NCBI RefSeq assembly: GCF_000814845.2 | Contig: NZ_CP010431.2 | Span: forward strand, 2,046,001 to 2,110,000 | Direction of reading: 5' to 3' | Length of the DNA stretch: 64,000 nucleotides | Source: Pandoraea sputorum | Lineage (GTDB): Bacteria > Pseudomonadota > Gammaproteobacteria > Burkholderiales > Burkholderiaceae | In this document: piece by piece, positions 7,661-17,334 of the stretch | Layout: every line of letters begins with the position of its first letter | Numbering within the stretch: position 1 is the first letter of the stretch | Translations under genes and position numbers: made by a program | Notes under the pieces: model-generated | What the model was told of the DNA's origin: nothing | What the model saw: only the letters and a program-made list of their open reading frames with translations | Databases searched by the model: none

Positions 7661-8617
7661 TCACTTGCCGTGCCGCAAACCTTGCGCCACGCGCTCAAGC
7701 GTTTCCAGCACCAGTGCCCGCGAGCGCGGATGCGTGCCCAGAGAGACGTGCCCCAGACCGTCCAGCGCAATGTTGTGCGCGCCCGGCAAAACCGACGTGC
7801 GCACCGGATACACGACGTTGTCGTGCGCCGTGTAAATCGACGTGATTCGCGCGCGTTCGGAATCCTTTTCGCTGCTGGCCAGTGCCACCAGCCACTCGCT
7901 GCCGATGCTCATCTGACGGACGTTATGGCCGATGCCATGACGCGCGTGCAGCGTGCCGAAGTGCGGCGAACCCAGCGTGATGGTGTGCGCGACAGGCAGC
8001 GTCGGATAGCGGCGCAGGCAGGCGCGTGCGGCGATCCCGCCCATGCTGTGACCGATGATGACCACGGGCAGCCGCGTGCGCGCCGCAAGGCTCTGCGCAG
8101 CGTTGGCGATGGTCTCGGCGTAGTCGTCGATATCGCCGAAGATCGGGGCGAGATTGATGGCGTCGCAGTGGTAGCCGGCGTCCGCCAGATGACGGGAGAA
8201 GCGCAGCCAGAAGGCGCGATTGCAGCCGTAACCGTGGAGCAAGAGGACGGCCACGGGGCGCGCGGGTCCGACGGGGGCGGGCAGTGGGGCCGCGCTGAAC
8301 CACGGTTGGTACAGATCGAGCAGGAGGATCGACGCTGCGCACTCGTAAGCCCAGACAGCGATGTTCGTGCTGGCAGTGGTGCGCCGCTCGGCGCTCGGAT
8401 CACCGTGCGCCGCCATCACGAAGCCTGCCGCAAGGCCGAGCGCGTGCGAGACGGGAAGCCAGAGGAGTGTCCAGAGCACGGTCGTCCACGGGCTGTGCCA
8501 CGCCGACCACGTCGCGATGGCGACGACGATCGACAGGGCGATTTCGATCGCGCCGTAGACCAGATGCGCACGGGAGGGCCGCAGCACCGGGGCGGCGGCC
8601 AGCGGCGGCGTGCTCAT
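7661..8617 (-). CDS. Membrane-anchored alpha/beta hydrolase (lipase-like)
   Basis: The 318-residue protein has two or three hydrophobic segments in the first 110 residues, followed by an alpha/beta hydrolase domain. The oxyanion region LLLHGYGCN, the nucleophile elbow GHSMGG and the late histidine in DGLGHVSLG are all visible, giving a Ser-Asp-His triad typical of triacylglycerol lipases. It probably acts at the inner membrane. The start at 8617 is 7 bases after the RDD gene stop with GAGGGG just upstream, so the two are co-transcribed. Substrate unknown. Confidence 0.8.
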   Translation of the reverse strand: MSTPPLAAAPVLRPSRAHLVYGAIEIALSIVVAIATWSAWHSPWTTVLWTLLWLPVSHALGLAAGFVMAAHGDPSAERRTTASTNIAVWAYECAASILLLDLYQPWFSAAPLPAPVGPARPVAVLLLHGYGCNRAFWLRFSRHLADAGYHCDAINLAPIFGDIDDYAETIANAAQSLAARTRLPVVIIGHSMGGIAARACLRRYPTLPVAHTITLGSPHFGTLHARHGIGHNVRQMSIGSEWLVALASSEKDSERARITSIYTAHDNVVYPVRTSVLPGAHNIALDGLGHVSLGTHPRSRALVLETLERVAQGLRHGK

Positions 8618-8624
8618 GGTCCCC

Positions 8625-9218
8625 TCATTTGCCCAAAACGCTGACGAGCCGCGTACCGGCGAGCCGGTCGTGAACGAATTGATGATCGGGCATCACGCGC
8701 ATGGCGAGCGCCCAGATGACGAGCCATCCGGCCAGCAGCGCCACACTGTTCCAGCCGGTGAGTCCCAGTGCCCAGTCGAGCGCCATGGCGGGCAGTACCC
8801 AAAGCCACGCGAGGACGTAACGCAAGACCGCGCGGCCCGGGCGCACCGGCGAACCGTGCGCGTCGACCAGGCGGATCTTCCAGGTCTTCATGGCAAGGGT
8901 CTGACCGCCATGCGTCCAGAACCAGACGAAGTACGCGCCGAGCACGAGGAACAGCCAGGTTTGCATGGCGTGACGGTACATCAGGCCGCTGCGTTGTTGC
9001 GTCAGGGCACTGAAGAGGTAGCCCGCAAGGAAGAGTACGCCAAAGAGCAGCAGCGACTCGTAGACCATCGAGAGCAGACGGCGACGCAGCGTCGGCACGG
9101 CATAGCTTTGCTGCTCGGCGCTGTCCTGCGTGTTGGGCCTGTCGGGCGTGCCGGCAGCCGGGGACGAATGAGACGAACGAGGCGGCTTGGCAGGCTGAGT
9201 CGTAGCGGAGTCGGTCAT
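8625..9218 (-). CDS. RDD family membrane protein
   Basis: The 197-residue protein has a polar, Pro/Ser-rich N terminus followed by an RDD domain. The leading RRRLLSMVYESLLLFG replaces the Arg-Asp-Asp motif with a variant, and GQTLAMKTWKIRLVDAHG and HDRLAGTRLV are typical. Four membrane helices are visible. Some RDD proteins transport small cations or compatible solutes, but most are uncharacterised. The start at ATG 9218 was chosen because the frame upstream to 9404 crosses a hairpin and reads unlike a membrane protein N terminus; the ribosome site is weak. Confidence 0.78.
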   Translation of the reverse strand: MTDSATTQPAKPPRSSHSSPAAGTPDRPNTQDSAEQQSYAVPTLRRRLLSMVYESLLLFGVLFLAGYLFSALTQQRSGLMYRHAMQTWLFLVLGAYFVWFWTHGGQTLAMKTWKIRLVDAHGSPVRPGRAVLRYVLAWLWVLPAMALDWALGLTGWNSVALLAGWLVIWALAMRVMPDHQFVHDRLAGTRLVSVLGK

Positions 9219-9372
9219 CGCGGCGTGGTCTGAGGTCTTGTTGTCGAAGGCGAGTGGCGGCCCGGTTTGCATCCCGCAGCATGCGTTCGCTGATATGGCG
9301 TCGCCCATTATGCGGAAGATTAGGCGGATGGGCCAGCCAGCCTTGGTGGCCTCACGCGGGCGCCAAATGCAA

Positions 9373-9394
9373 ACGGCCGCCCGAAGGCGGCCGT
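9373..9394 (-). terminator. Hairpin after the DUF3106 gene
   Basis: On the minus strand a perfect 9-base stem ACGGCCGCC/GGCGGCCGT encloses a TTCG loop, followed by TTTGCATTT. It lies about 30 bases after the DUF3106 stop and would end the sigma-DUF3619-DUF3106 transcript. The U tract is interrupted. Confidence 0.55.
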
Positions 9395-9422
9395 CCACTG
9401 TCATGCAGGCTGACGCTTCACG

Positions 9423-10307
9423 TCAGTTGTGGTGATACAGATCCGAGTTGAAGGTGTCCGCATTCTTGTCGCCGTTGGCCGGGGCGACGCTGGCCGCACC
9501 GTTGCTGGCGGCGGATGGATTGGACGCAGCGGGTGACGACGAGCCTGACGCCGGTGCCGGAAGGGCGGCCGACGGGCTCGACGCGACCGGTGTGGGTACA
9601 GGCAACGCACCGTTCCTCGATGCGGCAGCGCCATCCTTGCGGTGCACGGCAGCGTACGGATTCTTCACACCGGAACGGCCCGTGGGCGGGGCGCTGACCA
9701 CGTTGGGACGGTTGGCCTGCTTCTTGTCGTCCGCGGCCAGGCGCTTTTTCTGTTCTTCCGTGAGCTGCTGGTACTGCTGCCAGACTTGCGCCTTGCGCTC
9801 GGGCGGCAGGGTCTTGGCGTTCTGATAGCTTTCGCGGGCCAGTTGGCGCTGCTCAGGCGTCAGGCGCACCCAGTCGGCCATGCGGTCGTGCAGACGCTTG
9901 CGGCTTTCGGGCGACAACGTCTGGAAACGCTTGGCAATCTCGACCCACTTCTCGCGCTGACGCTCGCTCATCCGGTTCCAGTCCTGGGCGAGCGGGGCGA
10001 GGGCTTCCTGCTGTGCGGCATTGAGCTTTGCCCACGCACCGCCCGGTGAGGGCAGGGCGGCCAGCGGCGCGCTGGCTGCGGCGGGTTGGCTGGCCGTGAG
10101 CGTACCGACGGGGCCGGAGGCCGCCGCGCCGTTGCCGGATGCGGTGGCGCCGTCCATCACCGGCGGCACGTCAGACACCGGTTCGGGGGCTTGCGAGCGG
10201 CGCAGCGCTGCCGTGCCGGCAAGAGCGGCGACGACTAGCGCGGCGACCAGAAAAAGTACGTTGCGTCGCGTCACTGGCTGGTCTTGGATGGGGGGACTAC
10301 TGGGCAC
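9423..10307 (-). CDS. DUF3106 protein, single-pass, Pro/Ala rich
   Basis: The 294-residue protein begins with a GTG at 10307. It has one membrane helix at about residues 17-36 (VLFLVAALVVAALAG), then a periplasmic part. The centre, about residues 88-200, is the DUF3106 domain, with repeated LSPESRKRLHDRMADW and LTPEQRQLARE helical units that recall the metal-binding CpxP/Spy or RcnB-like repeats. The C terminus is low-complexity Ala/Ser/Pro. It overlaps the DUF3619 gene by 11 bases, so they are translationally coupled. Function unknown; a periplasmic sensing or chaperone role linked to the sigma factor is an inference. Confidence 0.8.
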   Translation of the reverse strand: MPSSPPIQDQPVTRRNVLFLVAALVVAALAGTAALRRSQAPEPVSDVPPVMDGATASGNGAAASGPVGTLTASQPAAASAPLAALPSPGGAWAKLNAAQQEALAPLAQDWNRMSERQREKWVEIAKRFQTLSPESRKRLHDRMADWVRLTPEQRQLARESYQNAKTLPPERKAQVWQQYQQLTEEQKKRLAADDKKQANRPNVVSAPPTGRSGVKNPYAAVHRKDGAAASRNGALPVPTPVASSPSAALPAPASGSSSPAASNPSAASNGAASVAPANGDKNADTFNSDLYHHN

Positions 10308-10725
10308 GCTTCACGTAAGCGTTGAAACCATGATCGGCATAAGCCGACAGCGGCAGTTCGTCGCTCAATACGGCAGCGTCGATATCTGCCAGATCCTGAA
10401 TATGCTGCTGATGTTCCCAGTACGCTATGCCTGCCAGACCGATCACCAGTGCGGCGAGCGGCCAGAGCAGGCCCAGACGGCCCAGTTTGTCGAACGCGCG
10501 ACGCGGCCCGCCGATATCCGGCGATTGCATGCCGCCCACACCCGCGAGCACCAGCGCCGGTTGCACAACGGCCACCGGTTCGGGCTTCTTGCGGGCGAGC
10601 GCCTCCTGGCGCGCGGCGGCCAGCCGGGCCGCGATGTTCGGCGACGGTGCCTCGGACGCCTCGTCCAATGCCAGTCGCACGCGATGTGCGAAGCGAATTT
10701 CCCTCGTTTCCAGATCGTGACTCAT
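10297..10725 (-). CDS. DUF3619 membrane protein, possible anti-sigma factor
   Basis: The 142-residue protein has a soluble N-terminal part, one transmembrane helix at about residues 84-103 and a C-terminal tail ending FNAYVKRAQ. Its ATG overlaps the stop of the upstream sigma gene by 4 bases (ATGA), a strong sign of coupling and fixed stoichiometry. DUF3619 has no established function. Position and single-pass topology resemble membrane-bound anti-sigma factors, although no zinc finger is visible. Confidence 0.78.
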   Translation of the reverse strand: MSHDLETREIRFAHRVRLALDEASEAPSPNIAARLAAARQEALARKKPEPVAVVQPALVLAGVGGMQSPDIGGPRRAFDKLGRLGLLWPLAALVIGLAGIAYWEHQQHIQDLADIDAAVLSDELPLSAYADHGFNAYVKRAQ

Positions 10726-11294
10726 AACCTGATCCCTTTTGCCTTCAACGCCTGTGCCAACGCGTGAGTGGCACGCGAGCAGTGCGTCTTGACGCTGCCT
10801 TCCGAGCACCCCATCGTGGCGGCGGTCTCGGCAACGTCCATGTCTTCCCAGTAACGCATGAGGAAGGCTTCTCGTTGACGTGTCGGTAGTTTCTGTATTT
10901 CCGCTTCGATGAGCGTGAGGATTTCGGCACGCGAAACCGAGTCTTCGCTGCTCTCGGTTTGCACAGACCCATCCTCGCCCAGCAAGGTTTCCAGCGGGTC
11001 GAAGTCGTCGCGGTCGTCGTCGCCGGGGCCGGCGAGGTTGGAGAACAGCGTGACCCACGTGTTGCGCACCTTCTGGCGGCGGAAATAGTCGTGAATGGTG
11101 TTCTGGAGAATGCGCGTGAACAGCAGCGGCAGGTCGGACGGCGGCTTGTCACCGTACTTCTCGGCCAAACGGATCATCGCATCCTGAACGATATCGAGGG
11201 CGGCCTCGTCGTCGCGTACGGCATAGACGGCCTGCTTGAAAGCGCGCCGTTCGATGCCCGCGAGAAAATCCGCCAGTTCCTTGTCAGATGCCAT
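10722..11294 (-). CDS. RNA polymerase sigma factor, ECF/sigma-70 family
   Basis: The 190-residue protein contains region 2 (AALDIVQDAMIRLAEKYG, LLFTRILQNTIHDYFRRQKVR) and region 4 (LPTRQREAFLMRYWEDMDVAETAATMGCSEGSVKTHCSRAT), separated by an acidic linker. It lacks regions 1 and 3, as in the ECF class, and should direct RNA polymerase to a small regulon. It is the first gene of a coupled operon with DUF3619 and DUF3106. The start ATG 11294 is the only reasonable choice. The gene diverges from ilvI. Confidence 0.9.
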   Translation of the reverse strand: MASDKELADFLAGIERRAFKQAVYAVRDDEAALDIVQDAMIRLAEKYGDKPPSDLPLLFTRILQNTIHDYFRRQKVRNTWVTLFSNLAGPGDDDRDDFDPLETLLGEDGSVQTESSEDSVSRAEILTLIEAEIQKLPTRQREAFLMRYWEDMDVAETAATMGCSEGSVKTHCSRATHALAQALKAKGIRL

Positions 11295-11752
11295 CCGGTG
11301 GGGTACACGCAGCGTCGGCCGCTGCGCCTGTGAAATGCCGTGTAAGCGTAAAGATTACGTAAAGATCGCGTAGTCGGTGCGGATGCTACCAAAAACGCGC
11401 CTGCCTGTAACCGCTTTTGCTTCCGGTTGTGTCGCGTTGTGTCGAGTTAGGTCGGTCGGACCGGTGCCGCCTTCCTATCATGTGAGGATTGTGCACCAGC
11501 GTGGGGACGCACGCCGCAGGGTGTGGGAATTTTGCGAACCGGACTTCGCGATCATGCTGCAAATGCATAAACTTGCTTGACCATTTTGCTGCAAACCGGT
11601 AACGTTGCCAGTTCGCAATATCTGTGATTGTCTCAATATCGGCACACCCATCAGGTGGGTCCATCATTCAGACGCGCAGCTTGAGCCCGGACCACAAGTT
11701 CGCGGGGAGAGCACCCAATCAAAATTTTTGCCGAAACTTTGAAAGGTCGACG
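11295..11752. other. Intergenic region between sigma factor gene and ilvI
   Basis: This 458-base divergent region holds the ilvI leader. TTGACC at 11577-11582 and TAACGT at 11600-11605, 17 bases apart, form a possible promoter. The 9-mer TGCTGCAAA occurs twice, at 11555-11563 and 11587-11595, 32 bases apart, about three helical turns. These could be regulator sites. No convincing branched-chain leader peptide or terminator was found, so attenuation of ilvI is not supported. Confidence 0.4.
11577..11605 (+). promoter_or_regulatory. Possible ilvIH promoter
   Basis: TTGACC, a 17-base spacer and TAACGT. The -35 is close to consensus and the -10 is poor. It would give a leader of about 140 bases before ATG 11753. 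Confidence 0.35.
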
Positions 11753-13522
11753 ATGAACATGCCAAGCGCGGAATTCTCCGAGGCGGAAGCTACACGCCAC
11801 CAAAATACTTCTGAAGACATGATTGGCGCCGAGATCCTCGTGCGCTCGCTTCAAGAAGAAGGGGTCGAACATCTGTGGGGTTATCCCGGCGGTTCGGTTC
11901 TCTACATCTACGACGAACTCTACAAGCAGGACAAGATCCAGCACATTCTGGTGCGCCATGAGCAGGCAGCCGTGCATGCGGCCGACGCTTATTCGCGTTC
12001 CACCGACAAAGTCGGCGTGTGTCTCGTGACGTCTGGCCCGGGCGTGACCAATGCTGTCACCGGGATTGCCACGGCGTACATGGATTCGATCCCGCTCGTC
12101 ATCATCACCGGGCAGGTGCCCACGGCCGCGATTGGTCAGGACGCCTTCCAGGAGTGCGACACGGTCGGTATCACCCGTCCCTGCGTCAAGCACAACTTCC
12201 TTGTGAAGGACGTGCGCGACCTCGCTGCCACCATCAAGAAAGCCTTCTATATCGCCAAGACGGGCCGTCCGGGTCCGGTGCTGGTCGACATTCCGAAGGA
12301 CGTTTCCAAGGCACGTTGCCGCTTTGAATATCCGAAGACGGTGTCGCTGCGCTCGTACAACCCGGTGACGAAGGGCCATTCGGGCCAGATCCGCAAGGCC
12401 ATGAGCCTGCTGCTCTCGGCCAAGCGTCCCTACATCTACACCGGCGGCGGCATCATTCTGGCCGACGCGTCGAAGGAACTGAACCAGTTCTGCGACCTGC
12501 TTGGCTATCCGGTGACCAATACGCTCATGGGCCTGGGCGGGTATCGCGCGAGCGATCCCAAATTCCTCGGCATGCTGGGCATGCACGGCACGTACGAAGC
12601 CAACATGGCCATGCAGCACTGCGACGTGCTCATCGCCATCGGTGCGCGCTTCGATGACCGTGTGATCGGCAACCCGGAACACTTCTCGTCGACCGCCCGC
12701 AAGATCATTCACATCGATATCGACCCGTCGTCGATTTCCAAGCGTGTGAAGGTCGACATTCCGATCGTCGGCGACGTGAAGGAAGTGCTGCGCGAGATGA
12801 TCGAGAATCTGCAAACCGCCGAGCACGGCCCGGATACCGGGGCACTTGCCGACTGGTGGAAGCAGATCGAGGAATGGCGTTCGCGCGATTGCCTCGCCTT
12901 CGATCGCAAGAGCGAGATCATCAAGCCGCAACATGTGGTCGAGACCTACTGGAAGCTCACTGACGGTGAAGCCTTCGTGTGCTCGGACGTCGGCCAGCAT
13001 CAGATGTGGGCCGCTCAGTACTATCGCTTCAACAAGCCGCGCCGCTGGATCAACTCGGGCGGGCTGGGAACGATGGGCTTCGGCTTGCCGGCGGCGATGG
13101 GCGTGAAGATGGCGCATCCGGACGCAGAAGTTGCCTGTATTACCGGCGAAGGCTCGATCCAGATGTGCATTCAGGAGCTCTCGACGTGCCTGCAATACCG
13201 CACGCCGGTCAAGATCCTGTCGCTCAACAACCGCTATCTGGGCATGGTTCGTCAGTGGCAGCAGATCGAATACAGCAAGCGTTACTCCAGTTCGTACATG
13301 GACGCGCTGCCGGACTTCGTGAAGCTCGCCGAGGCGTACGGTCATGTGGGGATGCGTATCGAGAAGTCGTCGGACGTCGAGCCGGCACTGCGCGAGGCGC
13401 TGGCCCTGAAGGACCGCACGGTATTCATGGATTTCCAAACGGATCCCACCGAAAACGTCTGGCCGATGGTTCAGGCGGGCAAGGGCATCAGCGAGATGCT
13501 GCTCGGTTCGGAAGATCTGTAA
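11753..13522 (+). CDS. ilvI: Acetolactate synthase large (catalytic) subunit
   Basis: The 589-residue thiamine-diphosphate enzyme condenses two pyruvates, or pyruvate and 2-ketobutyrate, at the first common step of Val, Leu and Ile synthesis. The catalytic Glu lies in LVRHEQAAVHAADAY, the FAD-domain segment in GARFDDRV, and the cofactor motif runs from GEGSIQM to LSLNNRYLGM. GAAAGG lies 6 bases before ATG 11753, which sets the start over the longer frame to 11624. It is followed by the regulatory subunit gene, and the two form the holoenzyme. Some annotations would call it ilvB. Confidence 0.96.
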   Translation: MNMPSAEFSEAEATRHQNTSEDMIGAEILVRSLQEEGVEHLWGYPGGSVLYIYDELYKQDKIQHILVRHEQAAVHAADAYSRSTDKVGVCLVTSGPGVTNAVTGIATAYMDSIPLVIITGQVPTAAIGQDAFQECDTVGITRPCVKHNFLVKDVRDLAATIKKAFYIAKTGRPGPVLVDIPKDVSKARCRFEYPKTVSLRSYNPVTKGHSGQIRKAMSLLLSAKRPYIYTGGGIILADASKELNQFCDLLGYPVTNTLMGLGGYRASDPKFLGMLGMHGTYEANMAMQHCDVLIAIGARFDDRVIGNPEHFSSTARKIIHIDIDPSSISKRVKVDIPIVGDVKEVLREMIENLQTAEHGPDTGALADWWKQIEEWRSRDCLAFDRKSEIIKPQHVVETYWKLTDGEAFVCSDVGQHQMWAAQYYRFNKPRRWINSGGLGTMGFGLPAAMGVKMAHPDAEVACITGEGSIQMCIQELSTCLQYRTPVKILSLNNRYLGMVRQWQQIEYSKRYSSSYMDALPDFVKLAEAYGHVGMRIEKSSDVEPALREALALKDRTVFMDFQTDPTENVWPMVQAGKGISEMLLGSEDL

Positions 13523-13612
13523 GACGAAGCGGCACGTACGCGCTGCCAGTCGCTGCCGGCATGGCCGGGGCACGGGCGCGACGTCCCCAACAAGGACAAT
13601 CCGGGATACACC

Positions 13613-14104
13613 ATGAGGCACATTATTTCTGTTTTGCTCGAAAACGAGCCGGGCGCGCTGTCGCGCGTGGTCGGGCTGTTTTCTGCACGTGGCTACAATA
13701 TCGAGACCCTCACCGTTGCGCCGACCGAAGACCGGTCGCTCTCACGCATGACGGTGGTCACGACCGGCTCCGATGACGTCATCGAGCAGATCACGAAGCA
13801 CCTGAACCGGCTCATCGAAGTGGTGAAGGTGGTCGATCTGACCGAGGGCGCGCATATCGAGCGCGAACTCATGCTGATCAAGGTTCGCGCGGTAGGCAAA
13901 GAGCGGGAAGAGATGAAGCGGATGTCGGATATTTTCCGCGGCCGCATCATTGACGTTACGGAAAAGACCTATACGATTGAGCTCACCGGAAATTCGTCGA
14001 AGCTTGACGCATTTATCGAAGGGCTCGACCAGACGGCGATTCTCGAGACGGTTCGTACCGGTGGCTCGGGCATTGGGCGCGGCGAGCGCATCCTGAAGGT
14101 CTGA
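13613..14104 (+). CDS. ilvH: Acetolactate synthase small (regulatory) subunit
   Basis: The 163-residue protein has an N-terminal ACT domain (HIISVLLENEPGALSRVVGLFSARGYNIETL, given here only as the region of residues 2-33) and a C-terminal ALS_ss_C domain. It activates the large subunit and confers valine feedback inhibition. It lies 90 bases after ilvI on the same strand and 77 bases before ilvC, so the three genes are probably one operon. Length is normal for IlvH. Confidence 0.96.
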   Translation: MRHIISVLLENEPGALSRVVGLFSARGYNIETLTVAPTEDRSLSRMTVVTTGSDDVIEQITKHLNRLIEVVKVVDLTEGAHIERELMLIKVRAVGKEREEMKRMSDIFRGRIIDVTEKTYTIELTGNSSKLDAFIEGLDQTAILETVRTGGSGIGRGERILKV

Positions 14105-14166
14105 CCGGCAACGGCAACGCGGTAAGCGGATTTCGATCCATTCTGATTTCAGTTTATTTTTGGTAA

Positions 14167-15198
<1,032 letters not shown>

Positions 15199-15220
15199 GT
15201 TCTCTGAACTGACGTCGCTG

Positions 15221-15270
15221 ACCGCCTGTTTTGCCGTAGCTGTCGCTGCGGTAAAACGGGCGGTTTTTTT
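15221..15270 (+). terminator. Intrinsic terminator after ilvC
   Basis: A long hairpin pairs ACCGCCTGTTTTGCCG with CGGTAAAACGGGCGGT (15221-15236 and about 15249-15264), then a run of T to 15270. It ends the ilvIHC transcript. Confidence 0.88.
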
Positions 15271-15320
15271 ATGACATCCGCGTGTCGGTTGGGGAAAAAG
15301 TGTCGCCGTGTCGCGCGCAT

Positions 15321-15329
15321 TGCTACAAT
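15321..15329 (+). promoter_or_regulatory. Extended -10 promoter for psd-pssA
   Basis: TGCTACAAT is an extended -10 (TGn plus TACAAT) after the ilvC terminator, 79 bases before psd. No good -35 is visible. Confidence 0.5.
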
Positions 15330-15407
15330 GCCGCCACGCCACGGTTTGGTCCAAAGCAGGCCGACCCGCTCACTCAACCGTTTTACCAAGGACGCGAGTT
15401 CAATCGC

Positions 15408-16043
15408 ATGAATTATCCTCACCCGATCATCGCCCGCGAGGGCTGGCCCTTCCTGGGTATCGCCGTCGCCGTCGCGCTCGTCGTGCATTTTATGGCTGGC
15501 GTGTTTTGGGCCGCGCCGTTCTGGGTGATCGCCCTGTTCGTATTGCAGTTCTTCCGCGACCCGCCGCGTGAAGTGCCGCAGCAGGCCAATGCCGTGCTGT
15601 CCCCGGCAGACGGTCGCATCGTGGCCATCGAAACCACGCAGGACCCGTATGCAGGCCGTGAAGCGCTGAAAATCAGCGTTTTCATGAACGTCTTCAATGT
15701 TCACTCGAATCGTGCCCCGGTTGACGGCACGGTAACCAAGGTGGAATATTTCCCGGGACGTTTTTTCAACGCCGATCTCGACAAGGCGTCGCTTGAGAAC
15801 GAGCGCAATGCGCTGGTGATCGACGTGGGCGGCCAGATCGTGACGAGCGTGCAGGTCGCCGGTCTGATCGCGCGCCGTATCCTGTGCTACGTGAAGGCGG
15901 GCGACCGTCTCACGCGTGGTCAGCGTTATGGCTTCATTCGCTTTGGTTCGCGTGTCGACGTCTATCTGCCGCTGGGTTCGCGCCCGCGCGTGGCGATCGG
16001 CGACAAGGTGTCCGCCACCTCGACGATCCTCGCCGAGCTGTAA
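15408..16043 (+). CDS. psd: Phosphatidylserine decarboxylase proenzyme
   Basis: The 211-residue protein belongs to the short form (Psd-A). It has two N-terminal hydrophobic segments (residues 15-48) and the LSPADGRI block. Gly180-Ser181 in RFGSRVD is the self-cleavage site that turns Ser181 into the pyruvoyl cofactor. It converts phosphatidylserine to phosphatidylethanolamine at the inner membrane. It is followed by pssA, which makes its substrate, so the pair completes the route to phosphatidylethanolamine. The region between them holds no other gene. Confidence 0.95.
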   Translation: MNYPHPIIAREGWPFLGIAVAVALVVHFMAGVFWAAPFWVIALFVLQFFRDPPREVPQQANAVLSPADGRIVAIETTQDPYAGREALKISVFMNVFNVHSNRAPVDGTVTKVEYFPGRFFNADLDKASLENERNALVIDVGGQIVTSVQVAGLIARRILCYVKAGDRLTRGQRYGFIRFGSRVDVYLPLGSRPRVAIGDKVSATSTILAEL

Positions 16044-16264
16044 GCTGCTCGTAACTGCATCAGTGCCAGTGGTGGTGGCGCGACCTCCGGGCCGCACGCC
16101 ACCGTGGCCACCGCGTCGTCAGGCTTCGCCACGGGGTGCCGCGGTTGGACGATGCGGTCTGCAACTGCTTTCGCGTTTCACGTTCCAATAGCGGTGATCC
16201 GTCGCGGGTTCGCCCGCAGTCTTGGGGTCTGTCCATCGACCCTAGCATCGAAAAGGAGTTATAG

Positions 16265-17140
16265 ATGCCGGAAAACCATCGCGGCCGCTTGCGCAACAAT
16301 GTCAGGCATCTCTCGCCGTTCGGCCGTCACAAGAATCCATCAGAGCCATCGATGAACGAAGACCACGATCAGGGTGTGGAGGACGATGTGCCGGTGCGTC
16401 CGCGCAATCGCGGCATCTATCTGCTGCCGAACGCTTTTACGACCGCAGCACTCTTTTGCGGCTTCTTCGCCATCGTGCAGGCGATGAACGACCGCTTCGA
16501 GCAGGCGGCCATTGCCATCTTTTTCGCGATGGTGCTCGACGGCATGGACGGGCGCGTAGCCCGCATGACCAATACGCAGAGCGCCTTTGGTGAGCAGTAC
16601 GATTCGCTGTCCGATATGACCTCGTTTGGCGTTGCGCCGGCGCTGGTGATGTACGAGTGGATCCTGCACGAAATCGGCAAGTGGGGCTGGCTCGCGGCGT
16701 TCGTCTATGTGGCGGGGGCAGCGTTACGTCTGGCGCGCTTTAACGCCAACATCGGCGTGGTCGATAAGCGCTTCTTCCAGGGGCTCGCCAGTCCGGCGGC
16801 GGCGGCATTGATCGCCGGGTTCGTCTGGATCACGATCGACAACAAGTTGCCGGTGAACGTGTTCTGGATGCCGTGGGTCGCATTCTTCCTCACCATCTAT
16901 GCGGGGATGTCGATGGTGTCGAACGCGCCGTTCTACAGCGGCAAGGCGCTCGATGTGCGCCAGCGCGTCTCGTTCGGCGTGGTGCTGCTGTTCATGGTCG
17001 GCTTCATTCTGGTGTCGTCCGACCCGCCGCTGGCGCTGTTCGGCATGTTCTGTGTGTACAGCGTGTCGGGCTATGTGCTGTGGGCGTTCCGCTTCGTCAA
17101 GGGGCGCCGTCAGCGGATTTTCGGCGAAGTCGACGAATAA
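16265..17140 (+). CDS. pssA: CDP-diacylglycerol-serine O-phosphatidyltransferase
   Basis: The 291-residue membrane enzyme has the CDP-alcohol phosphatidyltransferase signature DG-x2-DGRVAR-x8-G-x3-D-x3-D, seen from DGMDGRVARM to YDSLSDMTSFG at about residues 93-120. Seven or eight hydrophobic helices surround it. It transfers phosphatidyl from CDP-diacylglycerol to serine. AAGGAG lies 8 bases before ATG 16265. It forms an operon with psd upstream. The soluble N-terminal 50 residues are unusually polar and probably cytoplasmic. Confidence 0.94.
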   Translation: MPENHRGRLRNNVRHLSPFGRHKNPSEPSMNEDHDQGVEDDVPVRPRNRGIYLLPNAFTTAALFCGFFAIVQAMNDRFEQAAIAIFFAMVLDGMDGRVARMTNTQSAFGEQYDSLSDMTSFGVAPALVMYEWILHEIGKWGWLAAFVYVAGAALRLARFNANIGVVDKRFFQGLASPAAAALIAGFVWITIDNKLPVNVFWMPWVAFFLTIYAGMSMVSNAPFYSGKALDVRQRVSFGVVLLFMVGFILVSSDPPLALFGMFCVYSVSGYVLWAFRFVKGRRQRIFGEVDE

Positions 17141-17151
17141 CAGATTAGGAA

Positions 17152-17179
17152 ACAAGGGGCGTCTCGGTACGCCCCTTGT
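17152..17179 (+). terminator. Hairpin after pssA
   Basis: A perfect 11-base stem ACAAGGGGCGT/ACGCCCCTTGT with a 6-base loop lies 11 bases after pssA. The U tract is poor (CATATCT), so termination may be partial. Confidence 0.6.
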
Positions 17180-17334
17180 CATATCTACCTGTCAGTGTTG
17201 TCAGGCATGACATCGTTGGGATGCGCTAATCTTGACGTTGGTAAGCGAAGTACCCTTGTGGCACGGGCCGTTTTCCGCCGATCTGGCGGGGCCCGGCGCT
17301 GTTTTCCATAGTTCGACGTGACGAAGGAGAAATC

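Noticed and set aside
11554..11580. Short frame MLQMHKLA as a branched-chain leader peptide for ilvI
   Set aside because: It has only two Leu codons and no Val or Ile, and no terminator follows it.
11651..13621. 656-codon frame antisense to ilvI
   Set aside because: Composition and position show it is a shadow of ilvI.
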